Below are positions 53,346 to 62,409 of a DNA stretch of 64,000 bases, piece after piece. The DNA is from Elusimicrobiota bacterium. Its GTDB lineage: Bacteria; Elusimicrobiota; UBA8919. Numbering within the stretch: position 1 is the stretch's first letter; each line of letters starts with the position of its first letter. The notes under the pieces are model-generated. The model saw only the letters and a program-made list of their open reading frames with translations, ran no database searches and was not told the DNA's origin. The translations under genes and the position numbers were made by a program. Location: positions 1 through 64,000 of the forward strand of contig JAFGLF010000076.1 in the NCBI GenBank assembly GCA_016928195.1, written 5' to 3'.

Positions 53346-53924
53346 ATGAAAGATATAATTGAAATCAGGTGGCATGGTAGAGGTGGTCAGGGAGCAAAAA
53401 CTGCTGCGCTTCTTTTTGCTGAAGCTGCACTCGCTACAGGTAAATATGTTCAGGGATTTCCGGAATACGGTCCAGAAAGAATGGGCGCTCCGGTTCAGTC
53501 TTTTAATCGGTTATCCGATAAGCCGATTACACTGCATTGTGGAATTACAAATCCGGATTATGTGGTTATACTGGATCCGACACTTATTAAAACGGTAAAC
53601 GTTATTGCGGGTCTTTCTGAAACCGGTGCGATAATAGTAAATACAGAGAAATCTGCAGAAGAAATGAAAAAAGAATTAAATTGTAAAGCAAAAGTCTTTG
53701 TTATCAATGCGTCAAAGATTGCAAAAGAATCATTTGGGAAAGCCATACCAAATACCCCTATGATGGGCGCGCTGGTCAAGGTTACGGATTTTCTCGGTAT
53801 TGAAGGGGTTTTGGAGGATACAAGGAAAAAACTTCAAAAGAAATTTTCGCATAAACCGGAAATAATTGAAGGTAATATTAAATCTATAAAACGTGCATTC
53901 GAAGAAGTAAAAGGGGAACAATAA
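53346..53924 (+). CDS. porG: 2-oxoacid:ferredoxin oxidoreductase gamma subunit
   Basis: This 192-residue subunit of the pyruvate-type enzyme that oxidatively decarboxylates a 2-oxoacid to acyl-CoA. It shows EIRWHGRGGQGAKTAALLFAEAAL, GFPEYGPERMGAPVQSFNRLSD (characteristic) and GALVKVTDFLG. I start at the ATG at 53346. The track's longer ORF translates the repeat spacer. The stop and the porD start overlap by 1 nt (TAATG). Confidence 0.94.
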   Translation: MKDIIEIRWHGRGGQGAKTAALLFAEAALATGKYVQGFPEYGPERMGAPVQSFNRLSDKPITLHCGITNPDYVVILDPTLIKTVNVIAGLSETGAIIVNTEKSAEEMKKELNCKAKVFVINASKIAKESFGKAIPNTPMMGALVKVTDFLGIEGVLEDTRKKLQKKFSHKPEIIEGNIKSIKRAFEEVKGEQ

Positions 53925-54241
53925 TGTCGAGTAAAGAAAAGTCTATTTCTGTCGGAGATAAAAAACTTGGATGGAAAGAATTGCCGGAAGGCGATATTTT
54001 GGAAGCAGGAACAGCGGAAAAATTTAAGACTGGCGATTGGAGAAATCTTCGCCCAGTATATCATCCCGAGAAATGTATACATTGTTTTATATGCTGGATT
54101 AATTGTCCGGATTCATCAATTATTACTAAGGATGGTAAGGTTGTAGGCATAGATTATGAGCACTGCAAGGGTTGTGGTATTTGTGCAAAAGAATGCCCGC
54201 CGAAAGCAAGTGCTATAACAATGGAAGAAGAAAAGAAGTGA
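53924..54241 (+). CDS. porD: 2-oxoacid:ferredoxin oxidoreductase delta subunit
   Basis: This 105-residue ferredoxin-like subunit has an N-terminal extension (GWKELPEGDILEAGTAEKFKTGDWR) typical of PorD, followed by two [4Fe-4S] motifs CIHCFICWINCPDSSI and CKGCGICAKECPPKASAI. It transfers electrons from the catalytic beta subunit to external ferredoxin. Confidence 0.94.
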   Translation: MSSKEKSISVGDKKLGWKELPEGDILEAGTAEKFKTGDWRNLRPVYHPEKCIHCFICWINCPDSSIITKDGKVVGIDYEHCKGCGICAKECPPKASAITMEEEKK

Positions 54242-54358
54242 GCGCAAATGAACGCAAATAGAAAGACAACGCGAATACACGCGAATTAGAAAAAGGTATT
54301 TGCGACAATTTGCGTTAGATTAGCGATAATTCGCGTTAGTGAACGGAGTGAACAACAT
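54242..54358 (+). repeat. CGCAAAT/CGCGAAT repeat upstream of porA
   Basis: Reads GCAAATGAACGCAAATAG, ACAACGCGAATACACGCGAATTAG, GATTAGCGATAATTCGCGTTAG and ends GTGAACGGAGTGAACAACAT at the porA ATG. It is closely similar, motif by motif, to 56482-56593. Confidence 0.8.
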
Positions 54359-55558
54359 ATGTCGAATGAAACAAGATCCGCCTCCGGCGGAAGAGTAGCA
54401 AGGACCGGTAATGAAGCAATGGCAGAAGCAATGAGGCAGATAAACCCTGACGTGGTTGCTGCATATCCTATAACACCGGCAACAGAAGTTGTTATGATTT
54501 TTTCACAATTTGTTGCAGACGGTCTTGTAAATACGGAGTATGTAGCAGTCGAATCGGAACATTCTGCAATGTCTGCTTGTATCGGAGCAGCAGCTGCAGG
54601 GGCCCGGGTTATGACATCCACATCATCACAGGGACTCGCCCTTATGTATGAAATGCTTTATATTGCGGCTGGGTTACGGTTGCCAATAGTTGTTGCAGAG
54701 GTGAATCGCGCACTTTCATCACCTATAAATATTCATGGAGACCATTCTGATACTATGGGTGCAAGGGATTCTGGCTGGATACAGATTTTTTCTGAGAACT
54801 CTCAGGAAGCATATGATAATATGATCCAGGCAGTTAAGATTTCTGAACTTACCAAACTTCCTGCTATGGTTACAACTGACGGGTTTATAATAAGTCACTG
54901 TATGGAAGTTATTGATATGATATCCGATGCAGATGTTAGGAAGTTTATAGGAGAATATAACCCGGAAAGATTTTTGCTGGATGTTAAAAGGCCGTATACA
55001 CTTGGCGCTATTGATCTTCAAGACTATTATTTTGAACATAAAATGCAAGAAGCAGAAGCTATGAAAAATTCGGGTGAAATTATATTAAAGGTTGCAGAAG
55101 AATTTAATAAAAAATTCGGACGTGAATACGGATTTTTCGAAAAATATAAACTTTCCGATGCTGAAGTAGCAATAGTTTGTCTCGGTTCTGCTGCAGGAAC
55201 ATCAAAAGTTGTAGTTGACGAATTGAGAGCAAAAGGAATAAAAGCAGGTCTTTTGAAACCCCGAATTTTCAGACCATTTCCCTATAGGGAAATAGCATCG
55301 GAACTGTCAAAGCTTAAAGCAATTGCTGTTCTTGACCGTTCCGACACATTTTCTTCATATGCCGGACCTGTTTATACAGAAATTACTTCCGCCCTTTATT
55401 CCTTTAATTATCAGATTCCGACAATTAATTACATTTATGGGCTGGGAGGAAGAGATATAGATAATCAGGATTTAAAAGATGTTTTTGATAAATTGATGAA
55501 TATTTCCAAGACAAGAAAAGTCGAAAAATTGATAAATTATATAGGAGTACGGGAATAA
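54359..55558 (+). CDS. porA: 2-oxoacid:ferredoxin oxidoreductase alpha subunit
   Basis: This 399-residue subunit has GNEAMAEAMRQINPDVVAAYPITPATEVV at the N-terminus (thiamine-binding partner region), VESEHSAMSACIGAAAAGARV, TSSQGLALMYEMLY, NIHGDHSD and RPFPYREI. PorA-type sequence favours pyruvate, but substrate is not certain. Residues RSASGGR near the start are encoded by a TCCGCC...GGCGGA palindrome (54377-54391), which seems to have been accepted in frame. GGAGTGAAC from the preceding repeat is the ribosome binding site. Confidence 0.94.
   Translation: MSNETRSASGGRVARTGNEAMAEAMRQINPDVVAAYPITPATEVVMIFSQFVADGLVNTEYVAVESEHSAMSACIGAAAAGARVMTSTSSQGLALMYEMLYIAAGLRLPIVVAEVNRALSSPINIHGDHSDTMGARDSGWIQIFSENSQEAYDNMIQAVKISELTKLPAMVTTDGFIISHCMEVIDMISDADVRKFIGEYNPERFLLDVKRPYTLGAIDLQDYYFEHKMQEAEAMKNSGEIILKVAEEFNKKFGREYGFFEKYKLSDAEVAIVCLGSAAGTSKVVVDELRAKGIKAGLLKPRIFRPFPYREIASELSKLKAIAVLDRSDTFSSYAGPVYTEITSALYSFNYQIPTINYIYGLGGRDIDNQDLKDVFDKLMNISKTRKVEKLINYIGVRE
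54377..54391. repeat. TCCGCC...GGCGGA palindrome inside porA
   Basis: TCCGCC-TCC-GGCGGA (6-bp arms) encodes residues of the porA N-terminus ahead of the conserved start of the domain. Confidence 0.65.
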
Positions 55559-55563
55559 AAAAC

Positions 55564-56502
55564 ATGGCTAATTTAAAACAGCTTTCAAAGAAAGAAGAGT
55601 TATTTACCGGAGGACACAGGCTGTGTTCCGGTTGTGGGGCGGGAATTATCGCAAGACAGGTTCTGCTTGCCTGCGATAAACCTGTAGTTATTTCAAATGC
55701 TACCGGTTGTCTGGAAGTTGCAACAACAATTTTTCCATATACAGCATGGAAGGTACCATGGTTTCATTCGGCATTTGAAAATTCGGCGGCAACAATTGCC
55801 GGGATAGAGACTGCATATAATGCACTTAAAAAGAAAGGGAAGATCAAAGAAGATATAAATTTCATTGCTTTTGGCGGTGACGGCGGAACTTATGACATCG
55901 GGTTACAGGCATTATCAGGTGCTATGGAAAGAGGACACAGGATTCTTTATATTTGCTATAATAATGAAGCATATATGAATACTGGGATTCAGCGATCATC
56001 TGCAACCCCGAAGGGGGCACATACCACAACCGCTCCATCCGGTAAAAAATCGGCAGGGAAAGTTCAGTTAAGGAAAGACTTAACATCAATAATGGTTGCA
56101 CATAATATTCCGTATGCAGCACAGACCGCAGTTGGTTTCCATAATGATTTGATTTCAAAAGTACAAAAAGCACTATCAACAAATGGCCCGACATTCATGA
56201 ACATTATGCAGCCATGCCGCCTAGGGTGGGCATATCCTCCGGAAGATACAATTAGGCTCGGCAGGCTTGCTGCCGATACTTGTATCTGGCCTATCTATGA
56301 AGTTAACGACGGTAAATATAAACTTAATTATAAACCAAAAGAAAAAAAGCCCGTTGAGGAATGGTTAAAATCTCAAGGCAGGTTTAAACATCTTTTATTG
56401 CCGGCAAATGAGAGTATTTTAAAACAGATTCAGGAAGATGTTGATAAAGGATGGGAAAAACTTCTTGGACTTTGCGAAATGGACGCAAATGAACGCAAAT
56501 AA
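55564..56502 (+). CDS. porB: 2-oxoacid:ferredoxin oxidoreductase beta subunit
   Basis: This 312-residue thiamine-diphosphate and cluster-binding subunit has HRLCSGCGAGIIARQVL (cluster Cys), NATGCLEVATTIFPYTAW, the ThDP motif FGGDGGTYDIGLQALSGAMERGH and NNEAYMNTGIQRSSATPKGA, characteristic of pyruvate oxidoreductases. The last five residues or so (DANERK) are encoded by the start of the following repeat element, so the original end may have been a few residues different. Confidence 0.95.
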   Translation: MANLKQLSKKEELFTGGHRLCSGCGAGIIARQVLLACDKPVVISNATGCLEVATTIFPYTAWKVPWFHSAFENSAATIAGIETAYNALKKKGKIKEDINFIAFGGDGGTYDIGLQALSGAMERGHRILYICYNNEAYMNTGIQRSSATPKGAHTTTAPSGKKSAGKVQLRKDLTSIMVAHNIPYAAQTAVGFHNDLISKVQKALSTNGPTFMNIMQPCRLGWAYPPEDTIRLGRLAADTCIWPIYEVNDGKYKLNYKPKEKKPVEEWLKSQGRFKHLLLPANESILKQIQEDVDKGWEKLLGLCEMDANERK

Positions 56503-56593
56503 TAAGGCAACGCGAATACACGCGAATAATTCGCGATAATTTGCATTAGATTAGCGACCATTAGCGTTAGTGAACGAAGTGAACGGAGGAAGA
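56482..56593 (+). repeat. CGCAAATGAACGCAAAT repeat after porB
   Basis: Starts inside the last porB codons: ACGCAAATGAACGCAAATAA, CAACGCGAATACACGCGAATAA, TTCGCGATAATTTGCATTAG, and ends GTGAACGAAGTGAACGGAGG. The final GGAGG is the ribosome binding site of the small membrane gene. Confidence 0.8.
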
Positions 56594-56788
56594 ATGATAA
56601 CAAAAGTGATCGGATTGATAGGTGCGCTGGCCATCGGGATTATTGTTCCGCTAGTTTCGTTGCTTAAGGCATTTGAAAGTATTGAAAATATGACACCATG
56701 GGGCTGGGTTACTATAACAATCGTAAGTGTAGCTGCAATAAGCTGTACTGTTATAATAATTATTATTACTAAATTCTTCAAAGAATAG
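56594..56788 (+). CDS. Small two-helix membrane protein
   Basis: This 64-residue protein has two hydrophobic helices (VIGLIGALAIGIIVPLVSLL and VTITIVSVAAISCTVIIIIIT) joined by a short polar turn (ESIENMTPWG). No family is recognised. The start at 56594 follows GGAGGAAGA. It lies between the oxidoreductase operon and the cyclic-nucleotide-binding gene. Confidence 0.65.
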   Translation: MITKVIGLIGALAIGIIVPLVSLLKAFESIENMTPWGWVTITIVSVAAISCTVIIIIITKFFKE

Positions 56789-56832
56789 ATATATAAATTG
56801 AGCTATTAGGTAAAAGGGGAGGATAATAATAT

Positions 56833-57267
56833 ATGGAATTGGAACTTGATATATCCGATATAAAATGGGCGAAAGAATTTTTTAAGCATATTGACTTTTT
56901 GTCTCAGTTGCCCGAAAAGGATATAACCGCACTTATTTATAAAACCAGAAAGATACCGGCTAAAAACGGAAAAAGAATTTTGTTTCAAGGAGAATTTTCT
57001 AACAGACTTTTTATTATAAAAACAGGTAAGGTCGGTATATTTGTTTCAAAGGAAGGTCAGAAGAACAAGGTTGCTGAACTTAACGAAAATCATTATTTTG
57101 GAGAAATCTCATTGGTTCATCCTGTCCCTGCCTCTGCAACTGTCGTGGCAGAAACAGATTCGGAGATTCTTGTTATAGAGAAGGAAAGTCTTGACGAAGT
57201 ATTTCGGAACAACACTGCTGCGATAGGTATAATTCATAAGAAAATAGAAGAGAGAAGAAAGCAATAA
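56833..57267 (+). CDS. Cyclic-nucleotide-binding-domain protein (stand-alone)
   Basis: This 144-residue protein has an N-terminal helix (WAKEFFKHIDFLSQLPEKDI), then a cNMP-binding beta-roll with GKRILFQGEFSNRLFIIKTGKVGIF and the cassette region YFGEISLVHPVPASATVVAETD. The Glu of FGE is present, but the Arg that contacts the cyclic phosphate (PRxA) is replaced: it reads PASA. It may bind nucleotide weakly or not at all. There is no DNA-binding domain, so it is not a CRP regulator. An adenylate cyclase lies 6 kb away, and the kinase operon is convergent. Confidence 0.85.
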   Translation: MELELDISDIKWAKEFFKHIDFLSQLPEKDITALIYKTRKIPAKNGKRILFQGEFSNRLFIIKTGKVGIFVSKEGQKNKVAELNENHYFGEISLVHPVPASATVVAETDSEILVIEKESLDEVFRNNTAAIGIIHKKIEERRKQ

Positions 57268-57278
57268 AGAAAGTAGGC

Positions 57279-58007
57279 TTATTTTTTCACCTTTTCAAAA
57301 AAGACCATTTTAGTCTTACCAAATTCCAGCATATCACCATCCTTCAATTTTGTTTCACCTTTAAGACTTTTATCGTTTACTTTGGGATAGCCTTCTTTAA
57401 TAGCCTTTAGTACATAGCCGTCTGGTTTGCGTGCTATAGCAGCCGCAGCGCTTGGTGCAAACATTCCTTTGATTTTTACAAGTGAAGTTTCGCTTGTTCC
57501 TATATAGGTTAGAATTCCCGAAAGCTCTATTTCCGTTTTATCAACCACACCATCAACAATTCTTAATGCCCCGGTTTTTTCAATTGCCGCCGTTTGATCC
57601 GTAGTTCCGGTTGTTTTTGGTTTTGCCCCGCTGAGCAATTCACGCTGTTGCTTTGCGTCAATTACGATTGTTTCTCCTCCGCCTTTGGGTGGGGCTGCTT
57701 CTGGTGAGTCAGAAGCCTTATCGTCACTAACAAATGTCAAGGTATGTTTTGCAAGACCGATTTGATCTGAATTTTTCAAGGCTGCTTTAAGAACTTTTTT
57801 TTCGTTTATAAATGTTCCGTTTGTACTGCCAAGATCCTCTACAACATAAGAATTTCCCTGTTGGTAAATTTTTGCATGATGCCCCGATACAGCCGGATTG
57901 TCAATTACTATATCGTTATCCTCCTTTCTGCCCACAGTTAAAATGTTTTTTGTTATAGGGATATCTTTGATAACTGCAGGGCCAAACTTCAAAATAAGTT
58001 TCGGCAT
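57279..58007 (-). CDS. FHA-domain protein, two FHA-like domains
   Basis: This 242-residue protein has an N-terminal FHA domain with the phosphothreonine-binding motifs LTVGRKEDNDIVIDNPAVSGHHAKI and VEDLGSTNGTFIN, a Pro/Thr-rich linker (residues about 100-140, a plausible kinase target), and a second, degenerate FHA-like C-terminal domain (GILTYIGTSETSLVKIKG, LKDGDMLEFGKTKMVFF). It is likely to read phosphorylation by the kinase encoded upstream in the same operon. GGAGG lies upstream of the ATG. Confidence 0.9.
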   Translation of the reverse strand: MPKLILKFGPAVIKDIPITKNILTVGRKEDNDIVIDNPAVSGHHAKIYQQGNSYVVEDLGSTNGTFINEKKVLKAALKNSDQIGLAKHTLTFVSDDKASDSPEAAPPKGGGETIVIDAKQQRELLSGAKPKTTGTTDQTAAIEKTGALRIVDGVVDKTEIELSGILTYIGTSETSLVKIKGMFAPSAAAAIARKPDGYVLKAIKEGYPKVNDKSLKGETKLKDGDMLEFGKTKMVFFEKVKK

Positions 58008-58031
58008 TTTAGCCTCCGATTTTTTTATTTT

Positions 58032-58781
58032 TCAATTATTAAACCACGAAAATATTCCTTTTTGTATATAAGCAACAATTACTGTTATATTATCCTTGCC
58101 TCCGGCATCATTTGCTATAGTAATTAGTTTTTCACATATTAATTCCGGTTCTTTAAGAGCTTTAATAACTTCAAGAAACTGATTATCCTCTACCATTCTT
58201 GTTAAACCATCAGAACACAGTAAAAGATAATCTTTATTGGATAACGGTACTTCCGATACATCCACTTCAACAGATTCAGAGGTCCCCAGAGCTCTTGTTA
58301 AAATATTCTGAATTTCGGATTTATTTGCTTCTTCGAGCGTAATCATTCCTTTTCGGACCTGCTCCATAACTATTGAATGATCTTCAGTTAACAGATCAAT
58401 ATTATTATTGCGTATAAGATAGAGCCTACTGTCCCCTACATGCGCAATTGTCAATTTATTACCTGTTATGAGACCAGCAACTACAGTCGTTCCCATACCG
58501 CTGTTTTGTGGATATTTCTGGCTTGCTTCGAAAATAACCTGATTTGCCATTTTTATACAGCTTACCAGTGATGAAGAATCTATCTTTTTATTTTTTGATG
58601 TATAGAGCATCTGTTCTTTAATAACATCAACTGCTATTTTACTTGCAACCTGTCCTGATGCTGCTCCGCCCATACCGTCTGCTACCACAAAAAGGTTGAG
58701 GTCGTCAACTATACAGAAATTGTCTTCATTATTTTGCCGTTTCCGGCCCAAATCACTTTTTCCATATACCGTTGTTTTCAT
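58032..58781 (-). CDS. PP2C-family Ser/Thr protein phosphatase
   Basis: This 249-residue PPM phosphatase has the metal-binding motifs FCIVDDLNLFVVADGMGGAASG, LTIAHVGDSRLYLIR, LLCSDGLTRMV and GGKDNITVIV, all intact. It starts with GKSDLGRKRQNNEDNF, as in PrpC/PstP phosphatases that oppose bacterial Ser/Thr kinases. It lies between the kinase and FHA genes in one operon. Confidence 0.94.
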   Translation of the reverse strand: MKTTVYGKSDLGRKRQNNEDNFCIVDDLNLFVVADGMGGAASGQVASKIAVDVIKEQMLYTSKNKKIDSSSLVSCIKMANQVIFEASQKYPQNSGMGTTVVAGLITGNKLTIAHVGDSRLYLIRNNNIDLLTEDHSIVMEQVRKGMITLEEANKSEIQNILTRALGTSESVEVDVSEVPLSNKDYLLLCSDGLTRMVEDNQFLEVIKALKEPELICEKLITIANDAGGKDNITVIVAYIQKGIFSWFNN

Positions 58782-58796
58782 ATCTTAATCCCGTCT

Positions 58797-61316
58797 TTAT
58801 AATGTTGCAATGGCGTCTCTAATATCCTTTGCCATTTCATTTCCCCTTTGATATCTTTTTTCCGGATCCTTTGCCAGGGCTTTATCAATTATTTTTATGC
58901 AAACATCCGGAATTTTATCATTTATTGTTTTTGGTGACGGATGCTGATCATTCGTTATCTGGAAAATCAGTGTTGCGATACTGTCCCCTTTAAACGGTTT
59001 ATCTCCGGCCAGCAGTTCATATAGGACAACCCCCAATGAAAACAGATCTGATCTGCCGTCAACCTTTTTTCCGGCTACCTGTTCAGGTGACATATAACTG
59101 GGAGTACCAAGTACTGTACCGGTCTGAGTTTTTGAGGAAGCCATTATTCTTGCTATACCGAAATCCGTTACACGTAAGGTTCCATCTTTAAGCAGCATAA
59201 TATTTGCCGGTTTTATATCCCTATGAACAACACCCTGCTGCTGTGCATAGTCAAGAGCATCCGCAATCTTTGCAACATACTCCATAGCATCTTTTATCGG
59301 TAAAAGTTTATCTTTTTCACAATAACTCTTTAAATCATTGCCATCGAGAAGTTCCATGGCAATGTATGATACGTCGTAATCTTCTCCTGCATCAAATATC
59401 TTTATTATATTAGGGTGTGAAAGATTCCCCGCAGACTCTGCCTCACGGAAGAATCTTTCTTTTATCGCTTTCATCTGGGCATCATCCACATCATCCTCAA
59501 AGCGCACTGTTTTTATGGCAACCTTTCGGTTTATTTTAGGATCTCTGCCTAAATATACGGTACCCATGGCACCTCTACCAAGTTCCTTTTCTACTTCATA
59601 CCTTCCAAGAGTGGGTTTCTGTTTTGCGCCTTCTATAATAACGGTTGTATCCTTGGCTTTTCCTCCGATTGAAATAGCCGTATCCGCAGATTTAAGAGTC
59701 TCAGTCCTTTCACCGATATCTTTGTATTTCGGATCAACCTTTTTTATATGTTCATAAACAGCTGCCGCTTTGTTGAACTGCCGTTTCCTTTCAAAATCAA
59801 GTCCAAGGTTGTAAAGAAGTTCTTTCATAGAATCGTCCAGCGGACATTTTCTGAATTTTTCAAATGCAATGTCAAGCATTCCCTGCCCCTGGAATGACAG
59901 TCCGAGCATCTTGTTTGTTTCTATGCTTTCAGCTTCCACAAGTTCTTTTCTTTTTTCCGTAAATAGGAAGTGTTTGGTTGTTATCAGTATATAGCCCAGA
60001 ACAAGAAGGATTATCAAATAGAAAATTTTAACCCAATATCCCTGAATGAATATATATGTTCCGGAACCCACAATAATGAGCAATAAAACCGTTGTTAAGA
60101 TAGCACCCCATTTTGCTTTCAGACGAGGGAGTCCCAGCATTACAAATAGACCGCATAAAATGAGTCCGTAGAATTCAAAATCAGCCGCCCATGAAGGTCT
60201 TACTATAAAATTATTATGGATTATGTTTTGAATCGCATTTGCGGTAATTTCAACACCCGGGAAGCTGTGCCCCAAAGGAATAACATTTAAATCCGCGATA
60301 CCTGTTGCCGTTATTCCAATCAGAACAATTTTATTTCTAAATGCTTCCGGAGGAATTTTATTTGTAAGTACATCGAATGCATTGCAATATTTAAATGTTC
60401 CAAAAGGACCGTTATAGTTAATTAATGTGAACATTGAAGAATCCGTAGGAATAACCGTTTTCCCGACAACTACTTTGTCGTCATTTCGTATTTTTATATC
60501 ACTAAGTTCAAAATTAAGGAATATTCTGGCAAGCTGTAATGCAAACGAAGGGTAGTATTTATCCTGATATCTGATTAATGCTAGTTCTTTTCTTTTTGCT
60601 CCGTCGGCATCGGATATTATGTTTACATGTCCGATACCCTTGGTGCTTTCAGCAAAGATATCTAGGGGGAGAAGCGGTGAATATCCCTGTGTAGCCATGG
60701 AGTTTATCCTTCCGGAAACGGAATTAGCCGCTAAAATTGGCGGTATCTCTGCAGCTTTCTCGCCAAGAGGTTCATTTAACTGAAAAAACATTGGAAGTAC
60801 AACTTTCTCGGCATCAAAAATGGCGTCTGAAAGGGCAGTATCATTATCTATATTGGCTTCAGCATTTGCTATTTCTCCCAGAAAAGTATTTAAAAAATTT
60901 ATATCTTTAGTTTTTATTTTATATCTTTTCTGAATTTTCTTTACTTTAAGAAGCATATCCACATACTGCGTTTTTAATGATCTTATTTCCTCCAAACCCA
61001 GAGCGCTGTCAGGTTCGCTGAAAAGAATGTTTAGGCCTATAACTTTTGGTTCTGCCTTTGCAACTTCCATTAGAAGCATTGCCATTATGGATCTAGGCCA
61101 GGGCCACCTGCCGATATTAGCTATGCTGTTGTCGTCTATTGCGACAATCATAATTTCTTTTCCGGGGTTTGAATTCTGTCTGAATTTACATCTTAAATCA
61201 TAGAATTTATATTCAAAAGCTTCAAAAAATCCTACCCTGAAAAAGTATAGAATGATTATTATTAGTGTAAATACGAAGCCTATAAGGAAATCAGCTAACC
61301 AGCCTTGTTTTTTCAT
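58797..61316 (-). CDS. CHASE2-domain Ser/Thr protein kinase
   Basis: An 839-residue receptor kinase. An N-terminal helix (WLADFLIGFVFTLIIIILYFF) is followed by a CHASE2 sensor (YKFYDLRCKFRQ, IDDNSIANIGRWPWPRS), three transmembrane helices (about residues 375-455), a helical linker with TPR-like units, then a eukaryotic-type kinase domain (about 570-835). The kinase has LGRGAMGTVYLGRD, Lys in VAIKTV, HRDIKPANIMLL, DFGIARI and GTPSYMSPEQ. I start at the ATG at 61316, after a GGGGGAAAA site. It is first gene of the kinase-phosphatase-FHA operon. Confidence 0.94.
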   Translation of the reverse strand: MKKQGWLADFLIGFVFTLIIIILYFFRVGFFEAFEYKFYDLRCKFRQNSNPGKEIMIVAIDDNSIANIGRWPWPRSIMAMLLMEVAKAEPKVIGLNILFSEPDSALGLEEIRSLKTQYVDMLLKVKKIQKRYKIKTKDINFLNTFLGEIANAEANIDNDTALSDAIFDAEKVVLPMFFQLNEPLGEKAAEIPPILAANSVSGRINSMATQGYSPLLPLDIFAESTKGIGHVNIISDADGAKRKELALIRYQDKYYPSFALQLARIFLNFELSDIKIRNDDKVVVGKTVIPTDSSMFTLINYNGPFGTFKYCNAFDVLTNKIPPEAFRNKIVLIGITATGIADLNVIPLGHSFPGVEITANAIQNIIHNNFIVRPSWAADFEFYGLILCGLFVMLGLPRLKAKWGAILTTVLLLIIVGSGTYIFIQGYWVKIFYLIILLVLGYILITTKHFLFTEKRKELVEAESIETNKMLGLSFQGQGMLDIAFEKFRKCPLDDSMKELLYNLGLDFERKRQFNKAAAVYEHIKKVDPKYKDIGERTETLKSADTAISIGGKAKDTTVIIEGAKQKPTLGRYEVEKELGRGAMGTVYLGRDPKINRKVAIKTVRFEDDVDDAQMKAIKERFFREAESAGNLSHPNIIKIFDAGEDYDVSYIAMELLDGNDLKSYCEKDKLLPIKDAMEYVAKIADALDYAQQQGVVHRDIKPANIMLLKDGTLRVTDFGIARIMASSKTQTGTVLGTPSYMSPEQVAGKKVDGRSDLFSLGVVLYELLAGDKPFKGDSIATLIFQITNDQHPSPKTINDKIPDVCIKIIDKALAKDPEKRYQRGNEMAKDIRDAIATL

Positions 61317-61367
61317 TTTTTTCCCCCAATTTCTCAAATTTAGCTAATAACAATTATAATCTTTTAT

Positions 61368-61396
61368 AGTATATAAAATATTGCGAAAAATGTCAA
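61368..61396 (-). promoter_or_regulatory. Promoter of the kinase operon
   Basis: On the minus strand TTGACA (61391-61396), 17 nt, TATACT (61368-61373), directly after the hypE stop. Confidence 0.8.
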
Positions 61397-61398
61397 TA

Positions 61399-62409
61399 TT
61401 AACAAATTCTTGATAATTGTTCGCCTTCAAGCATTTGAATAACTCTTTTCCCGCCTATTTTCGTCTTTAAAAATACACCTTTAGGTTTTTTAGTTATATA
61501 TCCTATAATTTCAGAATTTTTTCCCAAAGGATGTTTTTTCATGGCTAACAATATTTTTTTAGCATCTTTTGGTGCGGCAGTTATAACCAGTTTACCCTCG
61601 TTTGCAACGTATAGCGGGTCTAATCCTAATATATCACAGGCGGTTTTCACTGCTTTTTGTATGGGTATTTTTGCCTCTACCAGTTCTATGCCTACATTTG
61701 ATTGTTCGGCAATTTCATTCAAAGTTGTTGCTAATCCTCCGCGGGTTGGGTCACGCATGACATGTATGTCGTTCTTGTATAGTATTTTTTCGACAAGATT
61801 GTTCAATGGAGCAGTATCACTTATAAGGTTTCCCTTTAATCCCAGTTTTTGCCTTGCATTCAATACTGCGATTCCGTGGTCAGCAATCGTTCCGGAAACT
61901 ATAACAACATCCCCGGGTTTTGCATTATTTCCTGAAATATTTAATTTTTTATCAACAATGCCAATACCCGAAGTTGTTATAAAGATTTTATCAACAGCAT
62001 TTTTTTCAGCGACTTTTGTATCGCCACAGACGATTTTAACCTTTGCTTTTTTCGAAATTTCGGCAATTGAAGTAACGATTTTTTTGAGTTCTTCAATCTC
62101 AAAACCTTCCTCTATTATTACTGACAGAGAGATATATAGCGGTTTTGCACCCATTACAGACAGATCGTTTATTGTTCCGCATATGGAAAGTTTTCCGATA
62201 TCGCCACCGGGAAAAAAAATCGGTTTTACAATATAAGAGTCGGTAGTAAATGCAAGACAGCAATTGGAAGGCAAGGAATGAATAATGGCGGAATCGTCAA
62301 GTTTATTCAGTAGGGGATTTGATAGAGTGCTTAAAAAAACTTTCTTTATCAAATTATGGCTTAATTTGCCGCCTGCACCATCAGACAGAGTTATTTTATT
62401 GTTTTTCAT
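61399..62409 (-). CDS. hypE: Hydrogenase maturation protein HypE
   Basis: Carbamoyl dehydratase that makes the cyanide ligands of the [NiFe] hydrogenase active site from a C-terminal Cys-carbamoyl. The 336-residue PurM-like ATPase has LSDGAGGKLSHNLI, SGTINDLSVMGAKP-like CGTINDLSVMGAKPLY, MRDPTRGGLATTLNEIA and ends in the essential tail SRIC (carboxy-terminal Cys). It overlaps hypD by 4 nt. Confidence 0.96.
   Translation of the reverse strand: MKNNKITLSDGAGGKLSHNLIKKVFLSTLSNPLLNKLDDSAIIHSLPSNCCLAFTTDSYIVKPIFFPGGDIGKLSICGTINDLSVMGAKPLYISLSVIIEEGFEIEELKKIVTSIAEISKKAKVKIVCGDTKVAEKNAVDKIFITTSGIGIVDKKLNISGNNAKPGDVVIVSGTIADHGIAVLNARQKLGLKGNLISDTAPLNNLVEKILYKNDIHVMRDPTRGGLATTLNEIAEQSNVGIELVEAKIPIQKAVKTACDILGLDPLYVANEGKLVITAAPKDAKKILLAMKKHPLGKNSEIIGYITKKPKGVFLKTKIGGKRVIQMLEGEQLSRIC

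Noticed and set aside
61541-62236. Long plus-strand ORF of 231 residues opposite hypE
   Set aside because: It is antisense to a well-conserved hypE with no recognisable domain or ribosome binding site.
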